A stretch of DNA of 64,000 nucleotides from Clostridium kluyveri DSM 555 (GCF_000016505.1 NC_009706.1:1550001-1614000), one strand, 5' to 3'; shown: positions 48,201 to 57,281, numbered from the stretch's first letter. Numbers and translations: made by a program. Notes: a model not told the origin generated them from the letters alone.

Positions 48201-51200
48201 TGCGATAAATAATGATGGACATTCTATAGGAGTTATGGCACCTAACCCTGATGGCCAGCGTGAAGTAATTGAATCCTTGTATGTAAATAATGGTTTCAAT
48301 CCTAAGGATATACAATATGTGGAAGCACATGGCACTGGTACAAAGATTGGGGATTTAAGTGAAGTTAGAGCTCTAGACAGAGCTTTTAAAAGGTGGAGTC
48401 CTGAAGCTAATTCCATAGCTATAGGGTCAGTTAAATCAAATATTGGGCATCTTCTCAGCGGTGCGGGTATAGCCAGCTTTATTAAAGTGGTATTAGCCTT
48501 AAATAATAAAATTATGCCTCCTAATGTGAATTTAAATGAGCTTAATCCTTCTATTAAATTTGATAGAACTCCTTTTTATACTATTTTTAAGGCAAAGGAG
48601 TGGAGTGTTTCTCCAAATATAGCCAGACGGGCTTCTATTAATTCCTTTGGATTTGGAGGTACTAATTGCCATATGGTTATTGAAGAGACTCCTGAGTTAA
48701 CTAAAACAAAGTCCGAAAAAATATATGAACATTCTAAGCATGTTCTGTGTCTTTCTGCAAATACAAAAGAATCATTAAATCAAAAAATAAAAAATTTAGT
48801 AGAACATCTTAAAACTAATAATGAAAGTTCCTTGGGAGATATATGTTATACAGAAAATGTCACCAGGACACTGCTTAAATATCGCTGTAGTGTGGTTGCA
48901 GACTCTTGTGAGGATTTAATGAGTAAGCTTCAAGAAGTGAAATTAGATAATATTGATGGTAAGGCATTTCCTAAAATAGCATTAATGTTCACAGGTCAGG
49001 GCTCACAATATGTTGGCATGGGAAAACAACTATATGAAAATCTGCCTATTTTCAGGACATATATTGATGAATGCTCGGAGGTGTTTTATCCTTACCTTAA
49101 TGAAAAGATAACTGATTTGATTTATAGTGACAAAGCAGATGAAATACTTCTTGCAAGGACAAATATTACACAGCCGGTGGTATTTACCATTGACTATGCT
49201 TTTGGAAAGTTCTTTATAGATTTAGGGGTTAAACCTGACTATGTACTTGGCCATAGTATTGGTGAGTGGTCAGCAGCTTGTCTCTCGGGCATAGTAAGTC
49301 TGCAGGATGCTGCGAAGATAGTAGCAGCCAGAGGCAAATTAATAGAAGAACTGCAATCATCAGGCGGTATGTGTGCAGTGTTTACTTCTGGAGACAAACT
49401 CCAAGGGTTACTTGAAGCTTTTGAAGGTAATGTTTGGATTGCAGCATACAATGGAACCCATCAGGTTATATCAGGGGAAGTAAATGCAATAGAAAAATTT
49501 GGTGAAGTACTGTTAAAAGAGGGAATAGGATTTAAAAAATTAAATGTTTCCCAGGCTTTTCATACGCCGCTTATGAAGCCAATGCTGAGTGATTTTAAGG
49601 CAGTATTAGAGGGGGTAACCTTTAATTCTCCTAAAATACCTGTAGTATCAAATGTCACAGGAGAAATAATGAATAAACCTTTTGATGCTGAATACTGGAT
49701 CCAGCATATTCTTCAACCTGTAAAGTTCGAGCAAAGTTTAAAATATTTATCAAACAACTCTGTAGATACCTTTATTGAGTGCGGACCTGATAAGATATTA
49801 TCAGGAATGGCAAGAGGTATAAAAACTAGCAATACTAAAATAATTTTGACAGCTTCAGACCGCAAGAAGGATTCCTGGGATACCTGTTTAGGCACACTGT
49901 CTTCACTGTTTTGCTTAGGGATTAATATAAATTGGGAAAAATTTGAGCAGGGTATTTGCTATAATAGGGTTCAATTGCCGTCATATCCATTCCACAGGAG
50001 TACATATAGGCCAGATTTTGGAATGGAAAATATAAAGGTACCAAACAGCTGGTTTTATAGCTGGAACTGGAAAGCTGAATTAGACAACTCTCTTAGTTCA
50101 TTGCCAGCAGGGAGTGTAGTAATATTTGATGATGGAAATGGCATTGGAGAAGAATTTAAATCAATGTTTGATGAAAAAGAAAATAAAATTTATGTTGTTA
50201 GCTTAGGAAGTGAATACAGCTGGGATTCCAATAAAAATTTTATAATTAATCCATTGGTGGAGAAGGATTATATTGAGCTATTTAAAAACATTCCAGAACC
50301 TATAGCTGCAGTGATACATTTATGGAATTTAAAAAGGGAAGCATGGAAATCAGAATTTGTATTTGATGGCAGGGTGATTCAGGAAGATATTTACAGTATA
50401 TTGTGTATTGGAAAGGCTTTAAAAGAGCTTAATGCAGAAAACATAAGATTATTGCTGGCTACAAACAGCGGAATATCTGTAACTGAAAATTATAAAATTT
50501 TTAATCCACATCAATCTATTACTGTAACTCTGGCATTAGCTTTAGATCAGGAAAATACTTTTATAAATTCATGTTGTATAGATATAGATAAAAAAGAGTA
50601 TAAATCTAATAAAGAACTTGCTGAAATACTATTTAATGAAATAGGGAAGGAAATAAATGATGAGGGTATATTAGTTATCAGAGGTGGAATAAGGTATGTA
50701 AGAGATTTAATCAACACAGGTGAATTGAATAAATACTCAAAAATCCAGTTTAATGATGGCGAAACCTATTTGATTACGGGAGGTGCAAGTGCTGTAGGAG
50801 GTGAAATTGCCAAAGCATTTGCTAAAAAAGCTAAAGTTAATCTGGTTTTAACAGGCCGTGAGAAATTACCATTAATAGAAGAGTGGAATACACAAATATC
50901 TAATAATGCTAAATGTGCTAAAAAGATTGAGTTAATTTTAAGCCTTGAAAAACTTGGGGCAAATGTTACTTATGAAGCTGTAGATGTAACAAAAATTAAC
51001 GAAATGGAAGTTCTTATGGAAAAAGTAAATAATATATATGGCTCTATTCAAGGTGTAATTCACGCAGCTGGTACCTGGGATTTTTCAAGCTTTAAGCTTT
51101 TAGATAAAAGTATTGATACAGTGAATAGTGTCATAGAACCTAAGGTGCAGGGAGCGGTAATAACTGATTATGTTACAAGAAAGGAGCCTTTAAAGTTTTT

Positions 51201-54200
51201 TGTTATGCTCTCGTCAGTATCTTCCTCCAAAAAGATTTGGTCAGCAGGACTTGGCGATTACGCTGCAGCAAATTCCTTTTTGTCAACATACAGTTTTCAT
51301 AGGGCATCTGAAAATGCACCGGGAAAAACCATTGCATTAAATTATTCTCTATGGGCTAAAACTGGAATGGGTGCTAATCTTGGTAATATGGCTTCAATGG
51401 CAGTAAAAGTTCAAGGCTTAAATCCTCTTCCTGCCGAGAAAGCTGTGGAAGCACTGATGAGGGTATTGTCAGATGGGAGCCAAAGAGTAATACACATTCT
51501 AGATAAGCTTGAAATAACACAGGAAAAGAAACCTCTTTCAATTAAAGTTAATACACTAGATTTTAAAAAATCCCAGAATATCAGAGAGACTGTCTGTAAA
51601 ATTATTGCTGACCAATTGCAAGTTCATCAGGAAGAACTGGATATAGGACAGAATTTTCTGGAGTTAGGCTTGGATTCACTGGGAGCAGTTAAGGTTATGG
51701 AAAAGTTAGGACATAATCTTGGAATAGAATTGTATCCTACATTAATATTTGAATATCAAACTCCTGATTCATTGGCACAATATATTGAGAAAGTTTATTT
51801 TGGAGATTCTGATGGAGTAACAGCACAAGAAATAGATATTTCAGAAAGAAATACTTCTTCAATGGAAAAAATAAAGGATATTGCAATAATAGGCGCCAGT
51901 GTTAGAATACCAGGTGCAAATACTTTAGATGAATACTGGAGTATTCTTGAAAGCGGCAAATGTATGATAAGAGAAGTGCCATCAGAAAGATGGTCATTAA
52001 AGGATTATTTTAGTACAGATGTAAATTCTTTGTATACTTCTTATTCTAAGTGCGGTGGATTTATAGATAAGCCCTACGAGTTTGATCCTATGTTCTTTGG
52101 TTTGTCCCCAAGTGAAGCTGCTGTTACTGATCCGCAGCAGAGAATTTTTCTGGAGATTGCTTGGGAAGCATTACAGCAAGCTGGCTATGGAGGAAGATAT
52201 GGCTCAAATAATATTGGAGTTTTTGTAGGCTGTGAACAAAATACCTATGCAGAACACTTTGCAAATTATGGAATTTACATGAAACTAAAGAATTATTTAT
52301 CAAGTAATCACACATTTAATAACATAGGGCATGTAGAACAGGATAAAATAATGAACAGTATTTTTAATGTGTTGAAACCAGCAGAGATGGTGCCTGATTT
52401 TGTTGCAGGAAATAGTTTAAATGAGGTAGCAGCTCGGGTAAGTCACTGTCTGAATTTTACTGGGCCAAGTTTAACAATTAATTCAGCATGTTCATCTTCC
52501 CTGGCAGCACTACATCTAGCATGTGAGAGTATTAGAACAGGGCAAAGTGAAATGGCCATAGTTGGAGGGGTGAATTTGAATCTTTCGCCTACTCCATTTG
52601 TAGGTTTAAGCAGAGTAACGGCCTTATCTAAAACAGGAGTTTGTTACCCATTTGACAGCAGGGCAGATGGTATGGTAATTTCAGAAGGAGCAAGTGCAGT
52701 ACTGTTAAAACCACTAGAAAATGCCATGAGAGACAGAGACAATATACTGGCTGTAATTAAGGGTTCTGCCATGAATAATGATGGACATTCTCAGGGTTTA
52801 ACAGCTCCTAGACCTCAGGGACAGGCAGATGCTATAAGAAAAGCGTATTTAGAAGCAAATATCAATCCAGAAACCATATCTTACATTGAAACTCATGGTA
52901 CAGGTACACCCTTAGGTGATCCTATTGAAATCCAAGGTATGAATCACGCTTTTCGTTCCTTTACATCAGAAAAAGCTTTTTGTGCTATTGGGTCAGTTAA
53001 ATCTTCCATAGGACATATGTTATCCGCATCTGGAGTTACAAGTTTAATAAAAGTAGTTCTTGCACTTAAAAATAAAAAAATACCACATACTGTAAACTAT
53101 GATAAGTCAAGAAGTAACCCTAATATAGATTTTGCTAATTCTCCATTTTATGTTGTTAGTGGAGAACCAATGGAATGGAAAAGTAATAATATAACTCCTT
53201 TAAGGGCAGGAGTGAATGCCTTTGGCTTTGGTGGAACCAATGTTCATGTGGTTCTGGAAAAAGCTCCGGACATGAGGGAATATGAAGAAGAAAGACCTCC
53301 ATACCTGTTACAGTTAACTGGTAGGAATGAAAATGTGGTGAAACGCATAGCTGCTAATTTAAAGAATCACATAAAACAGCATGAAAATTTAAGTGCAGCT
53401 TCAATTTGCTTTACTGTAAATAGTGCTCAAAAGGAATTAATCACTAAGACTGCAGCGGTGGTGAAATCAAGGGCGCATTTATTGGAAGTGCTTACTTCAC
53501 TTGAAAACGGCAGTAGCATTGAAGGAGTTTATAAGGGACGTTCTCACCCAAATCGTGAAAACCAAGCTTACCTTATGCTGGATGATAACATAAAGATTTT
53601 TGAAGATTGTAAACATGATTTATGTTCCCGTTTTGCTGCCTTTGATACCGCATACAGAGAATGCATGGATATATATAAGGAGCTGAAAAATGGATATAGT
53701 GAAGAAATTGAACCTATTGATTCTTTTGCAGTTCAATATGCACTTGGTGTTCTTTTAAATGATTTTGATTTAAATATTTGCGGAATAATTGCACAGGGTA
53801 CGGGTATTTTAACTGCAGCGGTTTTAACAGGTTTAATAAATTTAGAGCAAGCTTTGGGGCAGCTTATTCATATCAGCGTTATAGAAGATGGTAATTATTC
53901 TAAGAGTAATGAAAATGCCGTGTATTTAAATTATCCTATATTAACACCTTCAGGAGCTATTGAAGAATTTTTGGATATTCCAATAAAGGTTATAGAAAAT
54001 ATTAAAAGTTTAGATGGATTTGTGAATAAAGATCAGGTAGTTATTTATCCTGGTAAAGTTGATAAAATTAAGAATAAAGAATTTTATGATGATAGGCTGT
54101 TTAACTGGGTTGAGATGAATATAAATGAAAATGCTGTAGAATCTATTATCACAGTATTTGCTAAGCTTTATGTATTGGGAGCTAGGTATAACCCTAATAA

Positions 54201-54426
54201 ATTCTCCACGGGTAAGGAGAAAAAGGTGGCACTTCCTACCTATCCCTTTGAAAATGAAACCTACAAAATATCTTTTCAAGAAAAGGCAGTTGATTTAGAG
54301 TTAAATTCAGCCGCTGCAGAACAAAAAGGATTATTAAAGATGGATAGGTATTATACACTTTCTGATATGGAAAGAAAATCAAGTTGTAATGGCTTAGCCA
54401 ATGACTTGAAGAAGTTGATTATTTAA
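45208..54426 (+). CDS. FAAL-PKS: FAAL-ACP-KS-AT-KR-ACP-KS-AT(inactive)
   Basis: A 3072-residue synthase. Residues 1-620 are a fatty acyl-AMP ligase (FSSGTTSKPKG near 195, YHDMGLIGNHL, SIPKTTSGKIQR). ACP: Ser644. KS1: from 706, Cys906 in DTACSSS, EAHGTGT, NIGHLLSGAG. AT: Ser1350 in GHSIGEWSAA, AFHTPLM. KR: from about 1853 (TYLITGGASAVGGEIA), Tyr in GDYAAANSF. ACP: Ser2157 in LGLDSLGAV. KS2: from 2224, Cys2428 in NSACSSS, ETHGTGTPLGD. The last 350 residues look like an AT (ending LPTYPFENETYKI) but the nucleophile elbow reads AQGTGILTAA, so Ser and His are gone. It should load a fatty acid, extend it to a 3-hydroxyacyl chain and extend again. With no final ACP, the chain probably passes to the N-terminal ACP of the NRPS at 38258. 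Confidence 0.92.
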   Translation: MNNEKMNKAKDNTKMSIVCGKPITGKYCSKINIGNLLIEASENQKDKGILFIQDNNAEVFLTYKQILEKAVYCLGMLQQNGLKQDDFAILSFENNIDFAISFWACILGGIIPAPISYPSSFKRKNASLEKLINVWNTLEKPVIISDASMIGSMKNNELYEDCKDMLMLDVSILRQSTVKGSINLSPSEKPAFIQFSSGTTSKPKGVILTHKNLLTNIEGIIEGAGLTSEDRFFSWMPYYHDMGLIGNHLTLIALGIFQINMHPVKFVRRPALWFDLISKYKITVTSSPNFGYRLLLRKITDKHLEAWDLSSLRLIFNGAEPIFVPLAKEFMEKLAVCNLSETSMYMVYGMAEACLAVTFPIAGTKPESHCISRNSLVNNLIAEEIDEGNFDSFQMASEGYPVPGTEVRIVDEQGKVVLEKQLGEIQIKGDNVTSGYINNPEATLKSFQDGWLKTGDIGFMIDGKLCVTGRMKDIIFVNGQNFFAHDIEFKLEEFEGVKPGKVVVCAWHDEKEGREKVALFSALRINKDNLKSFYANILSKINEIFGIVIEYVVLIKSIPKTTSGKIQRFMLVQSFLNNEYEGETFTSDELLLNEIEKIEKSGTSRSLISGQNIDKIREIWSKVLDRPAESIGYNQSFLSLGGTSVKAVQVLGMLEDELELTLSHDILINCETISDMDEYIRRLHEENTSEINVTKIAPSLIDKDDDIAVIEMACRFPDASTPEEFWNNIVNGKCSIDEIPADRWDIDKYYSPNVDAIKTNCRTGAFIDKPFDFDAEFFNISDEEAAVMDPQQRIMLELVFEILERAGYCKKKIGGKNLGLFIGAGTNSYYEYHLNTLNMSNLKSFDSFNSLTKEEQESILEEWKNKLGITHFHPNLLVDNILNMVAARTSQEFNLKGPSMVVDTACSSSIVTIHLACQSLLRGECEFALAGGINLLLTPTPYIYFSSAGALSTSGLSRVFDSQADGFVPGEGAGLVLLKPLKKALKDEDNVLAVIKASAINNDGHSIGVMAPNPDGQREVIESLYVNNGFNPKDIQYVEAHGTGTKIGDLSEVRALDRAFKRWSPEANSIAIGSVKSNIGHLLSGAGIASFIKVVLALNNKIMPPNVNLNELNPSIKFDRTPFYTIFKAKEWSVSPNIARRASINSFGFGGTNCHMVIEETPELTKTKSEKIYEHSKHVLCLSANTKESLNQKIKNLVEHLKTNNESSLGDICYTENVTRTLLKYRCSVVADSCEDLMSKLQEVKLDNIDGKAFPKIALMFTGQGSQYVGMGKQLYENLPIFRTYIDECSEVFYPYLNEKITDLIYSDKADEILLARTNITQPVVFTIDYAFGKFFIDLGVKPDYVLGHSIGEWSAACLSGIVSLQDAAKIVAARGKLIEELQSSGGMCAVFTSGDKLQGLLEAFEGNVWIAAYNGTHQVISGEVNAIEKFGEVLLKEGIGFKKLNVSQAFHTPLMKPMLSDFKAVLEGVTFNSPKIPVVSNVTGEIMNKPFDAEYWIQHILQPVKFEQSLKYLSNNSVDTFIECGPDKILSGMARGIKTSNTKIILTASDRKKDSWDTCLGTLSSLFCLGININWEKFEQGICYNRVQLPSYPFHRSTYRPDFGMENIKVPNSWFYSWNWKAELDNSLSSLPAGSVVIFDDGNGIGEEFKSMFDEKENKIYVVSLGSEYSWDSNKNFIINPLVEKDYIELFKNIPEPIAAVIHLWNLKREAWKSEFVFDGRVIQEDIYSILCIGKALKELNAENIRLLLATNSGISVTENYKIFNPHQSITVTLALALDQENTFINSCCIDIDKKEYKSNKELAEILFNEIGKEINDEGILVIRGGIRYVRDLINTGELNKYSKIQFNDGETYLITGGASAVGGEIAKAFAKKAKVNLVLTGREKLPLIEEWNTQISNNAKCAKKIELILSLEKLGANVTYEAVDVTKINEMEVLMEKVNNIYGSIQGVIHAAGTWDFSSFKLLDKSIDTVNSVIEPKVQGAVITDYVTRKEPLKFFVMLSSVSSSKKIWSAGLGDYAAANSFLSTYSFHRASENAPGKTIALNYSLWAKTGMGANLGNMASMAVKVQGLNPLPAEKAVEALMRVLSDGSQRVIHILDKLEITQEKKPLSIKVNTLDFKKSQNIRETVCKIIADQLQVHQEELDIGQNFLELGLDSLGAVKVMEKLGHNLGIELYPTLIFEYQTPDSLAQYIEKVYFGDSDGVTAQEIDISERNTSSMEKIKDIAIIGASVRIPGANTLDEYWSILESGKCMIREVPSERWSLKDYFSTDVNSLYTSYSKCGGFIDKPYEFDPMFFGLSPSEAAVTDPQQRIFLEIAWEALQQAGYGGRYGSNNIGVFVGCEQNTYAEHFANYGIYMKLKNYLSSNHTFNNIGHVEQDKIMNSIFNVLKPAEMVPDFVAGNSLNEVAARVSHCLNFTGPSLTINSACSSSLAALHLACESIRTGQSEMAIVGGVNLNLSPTPFVGLSRVTALSKTGVCYPFDSRADGMVISEGASAVLLKPLENAMRDRDNILAVIKGSAMNNDGHSQGLTAPRPQGQADAIRKAYLEANINPETISYIETHGTGTPLGDPIEIQGMNHAFRSFTSEKAFCAIGSVKSSIGHMLSASGVTSLIKVVLALKNKKIPHTVNYDKSRSNPNIDFANSPFYVVSGEPMEWKSNNITPLRAGVNAFGFGGTNVHVVLEKAPDMREYEEERPPYLLQLTGRNENVVKRIAANLKNHIKQHENLSAASICFTVNSAQKELITKTAAVVKSRAHLLEVLTSLENGSSIEGVYKGRSHPNRENQAYLMLDDNIKIFEDCKHDLCSRFAAFDTAYRECMDIYKELKNGYSEEIEPIDSFAVQYALGVLLNDFDLNICGIIAQGTGILTAAVLTGLINLEQALGQLIHISVIEDGNYSKSNENAVYLNYPILTPSGAIEEFLDIPIKVIENIKSLDGFVNKDQVVIYPGKVDKIKNKEFYDDRLFNWVEMNINENAVESIITVFAKLYVLGARYNPNKFSTGKEKKVALPTYPFENETYKISFQEKAVDLELNSAAAEQKGLLKMDRYYTLSDMERKSSCNGLANDLKKLII

Positions 54427-54479
54427 AAAATATAACTATCAAAACAAACAGTAAAAAATTATGCGAAGGGGGATTAGGC

Positions 54480-54881
54480 ATGTCAAACGTAAAAAAGATA
54501 GTATTTAGTGCAGTTTGTATTGTGATTCTGGTTGTGGGCATTATTGGGGGAAAATATTTGATTTCTGTGCAGAAGTATAAGAAAGCAATTAGAGAATTAA
54601 AAATTAGTAATGTGGATTTATCAAAGATTTCTGATGGTAAATATACAGGTTCCTGTGATGTGGGGTATTTGGGTGCGAAAGTTGCAGTTACAGTTAAGAA
54701 TAACAAGATTGTAGATATAACCCTGATAAGTCATAAAAATGACAGAGGAAAGCCAGCAGAAGTTATTCCAGAAAAGGTGGTAAAGGCTCAAAATCTGCGG
54801 GTAGATACTATTTCAGGGGCAACAAATAGCAGTAAAGTAATTTTAAAAGCCATTGAAAATGCATTGGAGTCTGGTGAATAA
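54480..54881 (+). CDS. Membrane-anchored FMN-binding domain protein
   Basis: 133 residues: one N-terminal membrane helix (about 7-25), then an FMN_bind domain with DGKYTGSCDVGYLGAKVAVT, a strand-rich middle and the flavin-attachment motif DTISGATNSS, where Thr115 is the usual site of covalent FMN attachment by ApbE. It should sit outside the membrane as a redox carrier. GAAGGGGG precedes the ATG and the gene begins 53 bases after the PKS, so it is probably in that operon. No ApbE is encoded in the window. Confidence 0.85.
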   Translation: MSNVKKIVFSAVCIVILVVGIIGGKYLISVQKYKKAIRELKISNVDLSKISDGKYTGSCDVGYLGAKVAVTVKNNKIVDITLISHKNDRGKPAEVIPEKVVKAQNLRVDTISGATNSSKVILKAIENALESGE

Positions 54882-55260
54882 TCAATTATTGGGCTGGTGG
54901 ATATGTATATTTTTTATCCTAGGCTGCAGCTATAGTTTATTTAAAAGGTTCAAAAGTATTTGTCCCAAGATAAATTTACCTGCTAAAAATTTATTAAATT
55001 TCCATTGTATTTTTTCTATAATAGCAACAATTCTAGCCTTTATCCATGCTGGAAACAACTTATACCACATTAGATTTTCCACTGGATACATTAGTCTTCT
55101 GTTGATGGTTATGGTAACATTAATTGGAATACTTATGAAGTATTTTAAAAAAATATATGTGAGGCATAAAATGTTTTGGTTATATACGCACATATTTTTA
55201 ACTATCATATTAATTGGAACCATTTCACTGCACATATTTAGGTATTTACTTTTACAATAA
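54874..55260 (+). CDS. Small haem-type membrane protein (ferric-reductase-like)
   Basis: About 128 residues with four hydrophobic segments. His residues recur at helix positions suited to haem ligation: NFHCIFS, FIHAGNNLYH, YTHIFL, SLHIFRYL. It resembles small cytochrome b/ferric-reductase-like domains that accompany FMN_bind proteins. It overlaps the FMN-binding gene by eight bases. GTG 54874 is preferred (TTGGAG upstream, short spacing); ATG 54853 is an alternative. It would pass electrons across the membrane to the flavin protein. Family call is moderate. Confidence 0.65.
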   Translation: MNNQLLGWWICIFFILGCSYSLFKRFKSICPKINLPAKNLLNFHCIFSIIATILAFIHAGNNLYHIRFSTGYISLLLMVMVTLIGILMKYFKKIYVRHKMFWLYTHIFLTIILIGTISLHIFRYLLLQ

Positions 55261-55315
55261 TAATTTTTAACCTTCGTGAGGAAGCAATGGAAAGTAAAAG
55301 TATTGGGTAATTTTT

Positions 55316-55361
55316 AGGTTCAGGTGAAGTTCATGAGGAATGTTTTTCCTTACCTGAACCT
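55316..55361 (+). terminator. Probable terminator of the second operon
   Basis: A perfect 10-bp stem (AGGTTCAGGT 55316-55325, ACCTGAACCT 55352-55361) lies 55 bases after the last operon gene, followed by CTTTCTC. The loop is long (26 bases), so efficiency is uncertain. Nothing else is seen up to the IS30 remnant. Confidence 0.5.
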
Positions 55362-55519
55362 CTTTCTCAATTAAGCAGCCATACTGTTCTTCTAATTTTG
55401 CAGTTTTGTCATTGATAGTGCAGAACTTACGTCAAATTTTTTCTAATTACCAGAGCTGGAACTGGCAGTATAATAAGTAAAAGATGTCTGTTTCTATGAG
55501 TTCAAGCATGGCAAACAGG

Positions 55520-56560
55520 CATCTGAAATAGTGTGCAAAACTAGATTCCACATATCTATGTTGTGCAAACATGGTTTTTCTCTAACAGGCCTTTCTGCCA
55601 CGAACTGTTCGGATTACAGAAAAATAATTTTGTACGCATTTCTCCGTTGACATCATATTCTATACGTTCTGGAAGTTGGAACTCTGTTCCATTACCCGTA
55701 AGGATCACTGGAAAAAGTTCCTGAAATACTTTAATCCCAAGTTTTTTCGATAGAGTGTCAAAAACTTCAATGACACATTCCTTTGTTTTTTTTTCAGCAC
55801 AAAAATTATCATAAGAGAGCAGTTGCGAAAAAGATAGTAAGAAAGGTCTGCTTACTGTTTCCTCGTCCGCCTTCTACAGTATCTAATTCCACAATAGAAA
55901 TTCCAGGATTCCCTTTTAAAAATATACAGAAGTCATCATAGGTTCGGCCGATACGGAACTTTCTAGCCGAAAGGCTTATTCGGGTACCTTTCTTGCGCTC
56001 CTTGCATTTGTAACGAACACGTCTTCTTAAATCAATATTTTTGGCAGTAAAAACTCCCCTGTCAATATAATTGTAAAGAGTCCTCCGGCTGCAAGGGATT
56101 TCATGACCATGATGAGCATAAATATGAGCGAATGATTGCCCTGCTTCAGTAAGGGAGAAATAAGCTCATCAAGCAAGGCAATATCAGCGGGTGATTGATT
56201 AATACCATCTCTACAAGAGACCAGAAGGTCATGAGAAGATTCATCAGCCTGCTGGGGCGAATAAAGTGCATGTTGCAAATCACAACGGCGAAATTTCAAG
56301 CAGCCATTGCAAACGTAGGGTGCCTTTTGAAGCTTAGGAAAGATGGTTTCTTGATAGTCAGGACAAATAAGGGAACACTGTCTAATGCCAAGCTTTGTAT
56401 CATAGCAGAGTTTACATGATCTGACGAAATCTTTATTCTGGCAGAGGAAGCGCATATGACAACTTTTAAAATGAGCACACTGTAGCACTTTTTTAGGATC
56501 CTTTCTTCGTGGAAAGTAACGGTATTCTTTTACCTCACACGAATTAAGTAGTGCAAACAA
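55520..56560 (-). pseudogene. IS30-family transposase, decayed
   Basis: Read on the minus strand, the first 178 residues (56560 to 56027) carry the Cys-rich N-terminus of IS30-type transposases (CPDYQETIFPKL, APYVCNGCLKFRRC, LLDELISPLLKQG). The match then goes on in other frames: NIDLRRRVRYK, VELDTVEGG (first catalytic Asp), a broken stretch, LTGNGTEFQLPE, SSWQKGLLEKNH (catalytic Glu). The second Asp of the expected TDNGTEF is Gly, and several frameshifts and stops interrupt the frame, so it is inactive. Both ends are unclear. Confidence 0.8.
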
Positions 56561-56601
56561 GAATTTACTTTTTCATTTTACTAAAAATTTAAATAATGCG
56601 C

Positions 56602-56632
56602 TTGACTTAGAGTTAACTCCAAGTGGTAAAGT
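56602..56632 (+). promoter_or_regulatory. MerR-type promoter of the flavodoxin gene
   Basis: TTGACT (56602-56607) and TAAAGT (56627-56632) stand 19 bases apart, too long for ordinary sigma-A use but typical of MerR-family promoters. The spacer holds the dyad CTTAGAGTTAACTCCAAG (56606-56623), like operators of NmlR/AdhR-type MerR regulators. A near-identical arrangement precedes the next gene. No MerR gene is in the window. Confidence 0.65.
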
Positions 56633-56683
56633 ATAAATAGTTATATTTTATATAAACCCTATAAAAAAAAGGAGGATTTAAAG

Positions 56684-57163
56684 ATGTCAAAAAGTCTTAT
56701 TGCATTTTTTTCATATTCGGGAAACACAGAGGTTATTGCAAATATCACAAAAGAAAATGTTGGTGGTGAGCTTTTCCAAATAAAAACAGTTGAATCTTAT
56801 CCAACTAATTATAATGGAGTTGTGGATAAGGCCAGACAGGAACAAAATGCCAACTACATACCGGAACTATCAATAAACGTCACTGGTATGGATTCTTATG
56901 ACATAATTTACATTGGTTATCCTAATTGGTGTAGTACAATACCAATGGCGGTATTTACATTCTTTGAGTCATATGATTTTTCTGGAAAAACAATCATACC
57001 ATTCTGCACACATGGTGGAGGCGGCATGGGCAGAAGCACAACAGATATCAAAAAACTTTGTCCAAATTCAAATGTCCTAGAAGGCTTAGCAGTCAGAGGA
57101 AGTAGTGTTAATAAGGCAGGAAAAGATGTGTCAGCATGGTTGAGTGAAATTGGTGTTATTTAA
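56684..57163 (+). CDS. Flavodoxin
   Basis: A 159-residue cytoplasmic FMN protein. The phosphate loop FFSYSGNTEVIAN is at the N-terminus; IIYIGYPNWCSTIPM and FCTHGGGGMGRS are the flavin-contact loops of long clostridial flavodoxin-like proteins. AAAGGAGG precedes the ATG. Its MerR-type promoter suggests induction by thiol, aldehyde or oxidative stress, shared with the DUF362 gene downstream. Confidence 0.88.
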   Translation: MSKSLIAFFSYSGNTEVIANITKENVGGELFQIKTVESYPTNYNGVVDKARQEQNANYIPELSINVTGMDSYDIIYIGYPNWCSTIPMAVFTFFESYDFSGKTIIPFCTHGGGGMGRSTTDIKKLCPNSNVLEGLAVRGSSVNKAGKDVSAWLSEIGVI

Positions 57164-57193
57164 GAACGCTAAGTCAAACCTTTGAAAACTTTC

Positions 57194-57224
57194 TTAACTT
57201 GGAGCTAACTTCAAATAGTAAGAT
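57194..57224 (+). promoter_or_regulatory. MerR-type promoter of the DUF362 gene
   Basis: TTAACT (57194-57199) and TAAGAT (57219-57224) with a 19-base spacer containing CTTGGAGCTAACTTCAA (57198-57214), the same dyad as at 56606 with small changes. One MerR-family activator probably controls both genes. Confidence 0.6.
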
Positions 57225-57281
57225 TTGGATATTAAAATTGAATTCATTAAATCATATTTTTTAAAACAGGAGTGATTAAAT

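Noticed and set aside
38258-54426. Enterobactin-type siderophore suggested by the serine-like A domain
   Set aside because: No DHB synthesis or DHB-AMP ligase nearby, and the FAAL/PKS half and missing TE do not fit.
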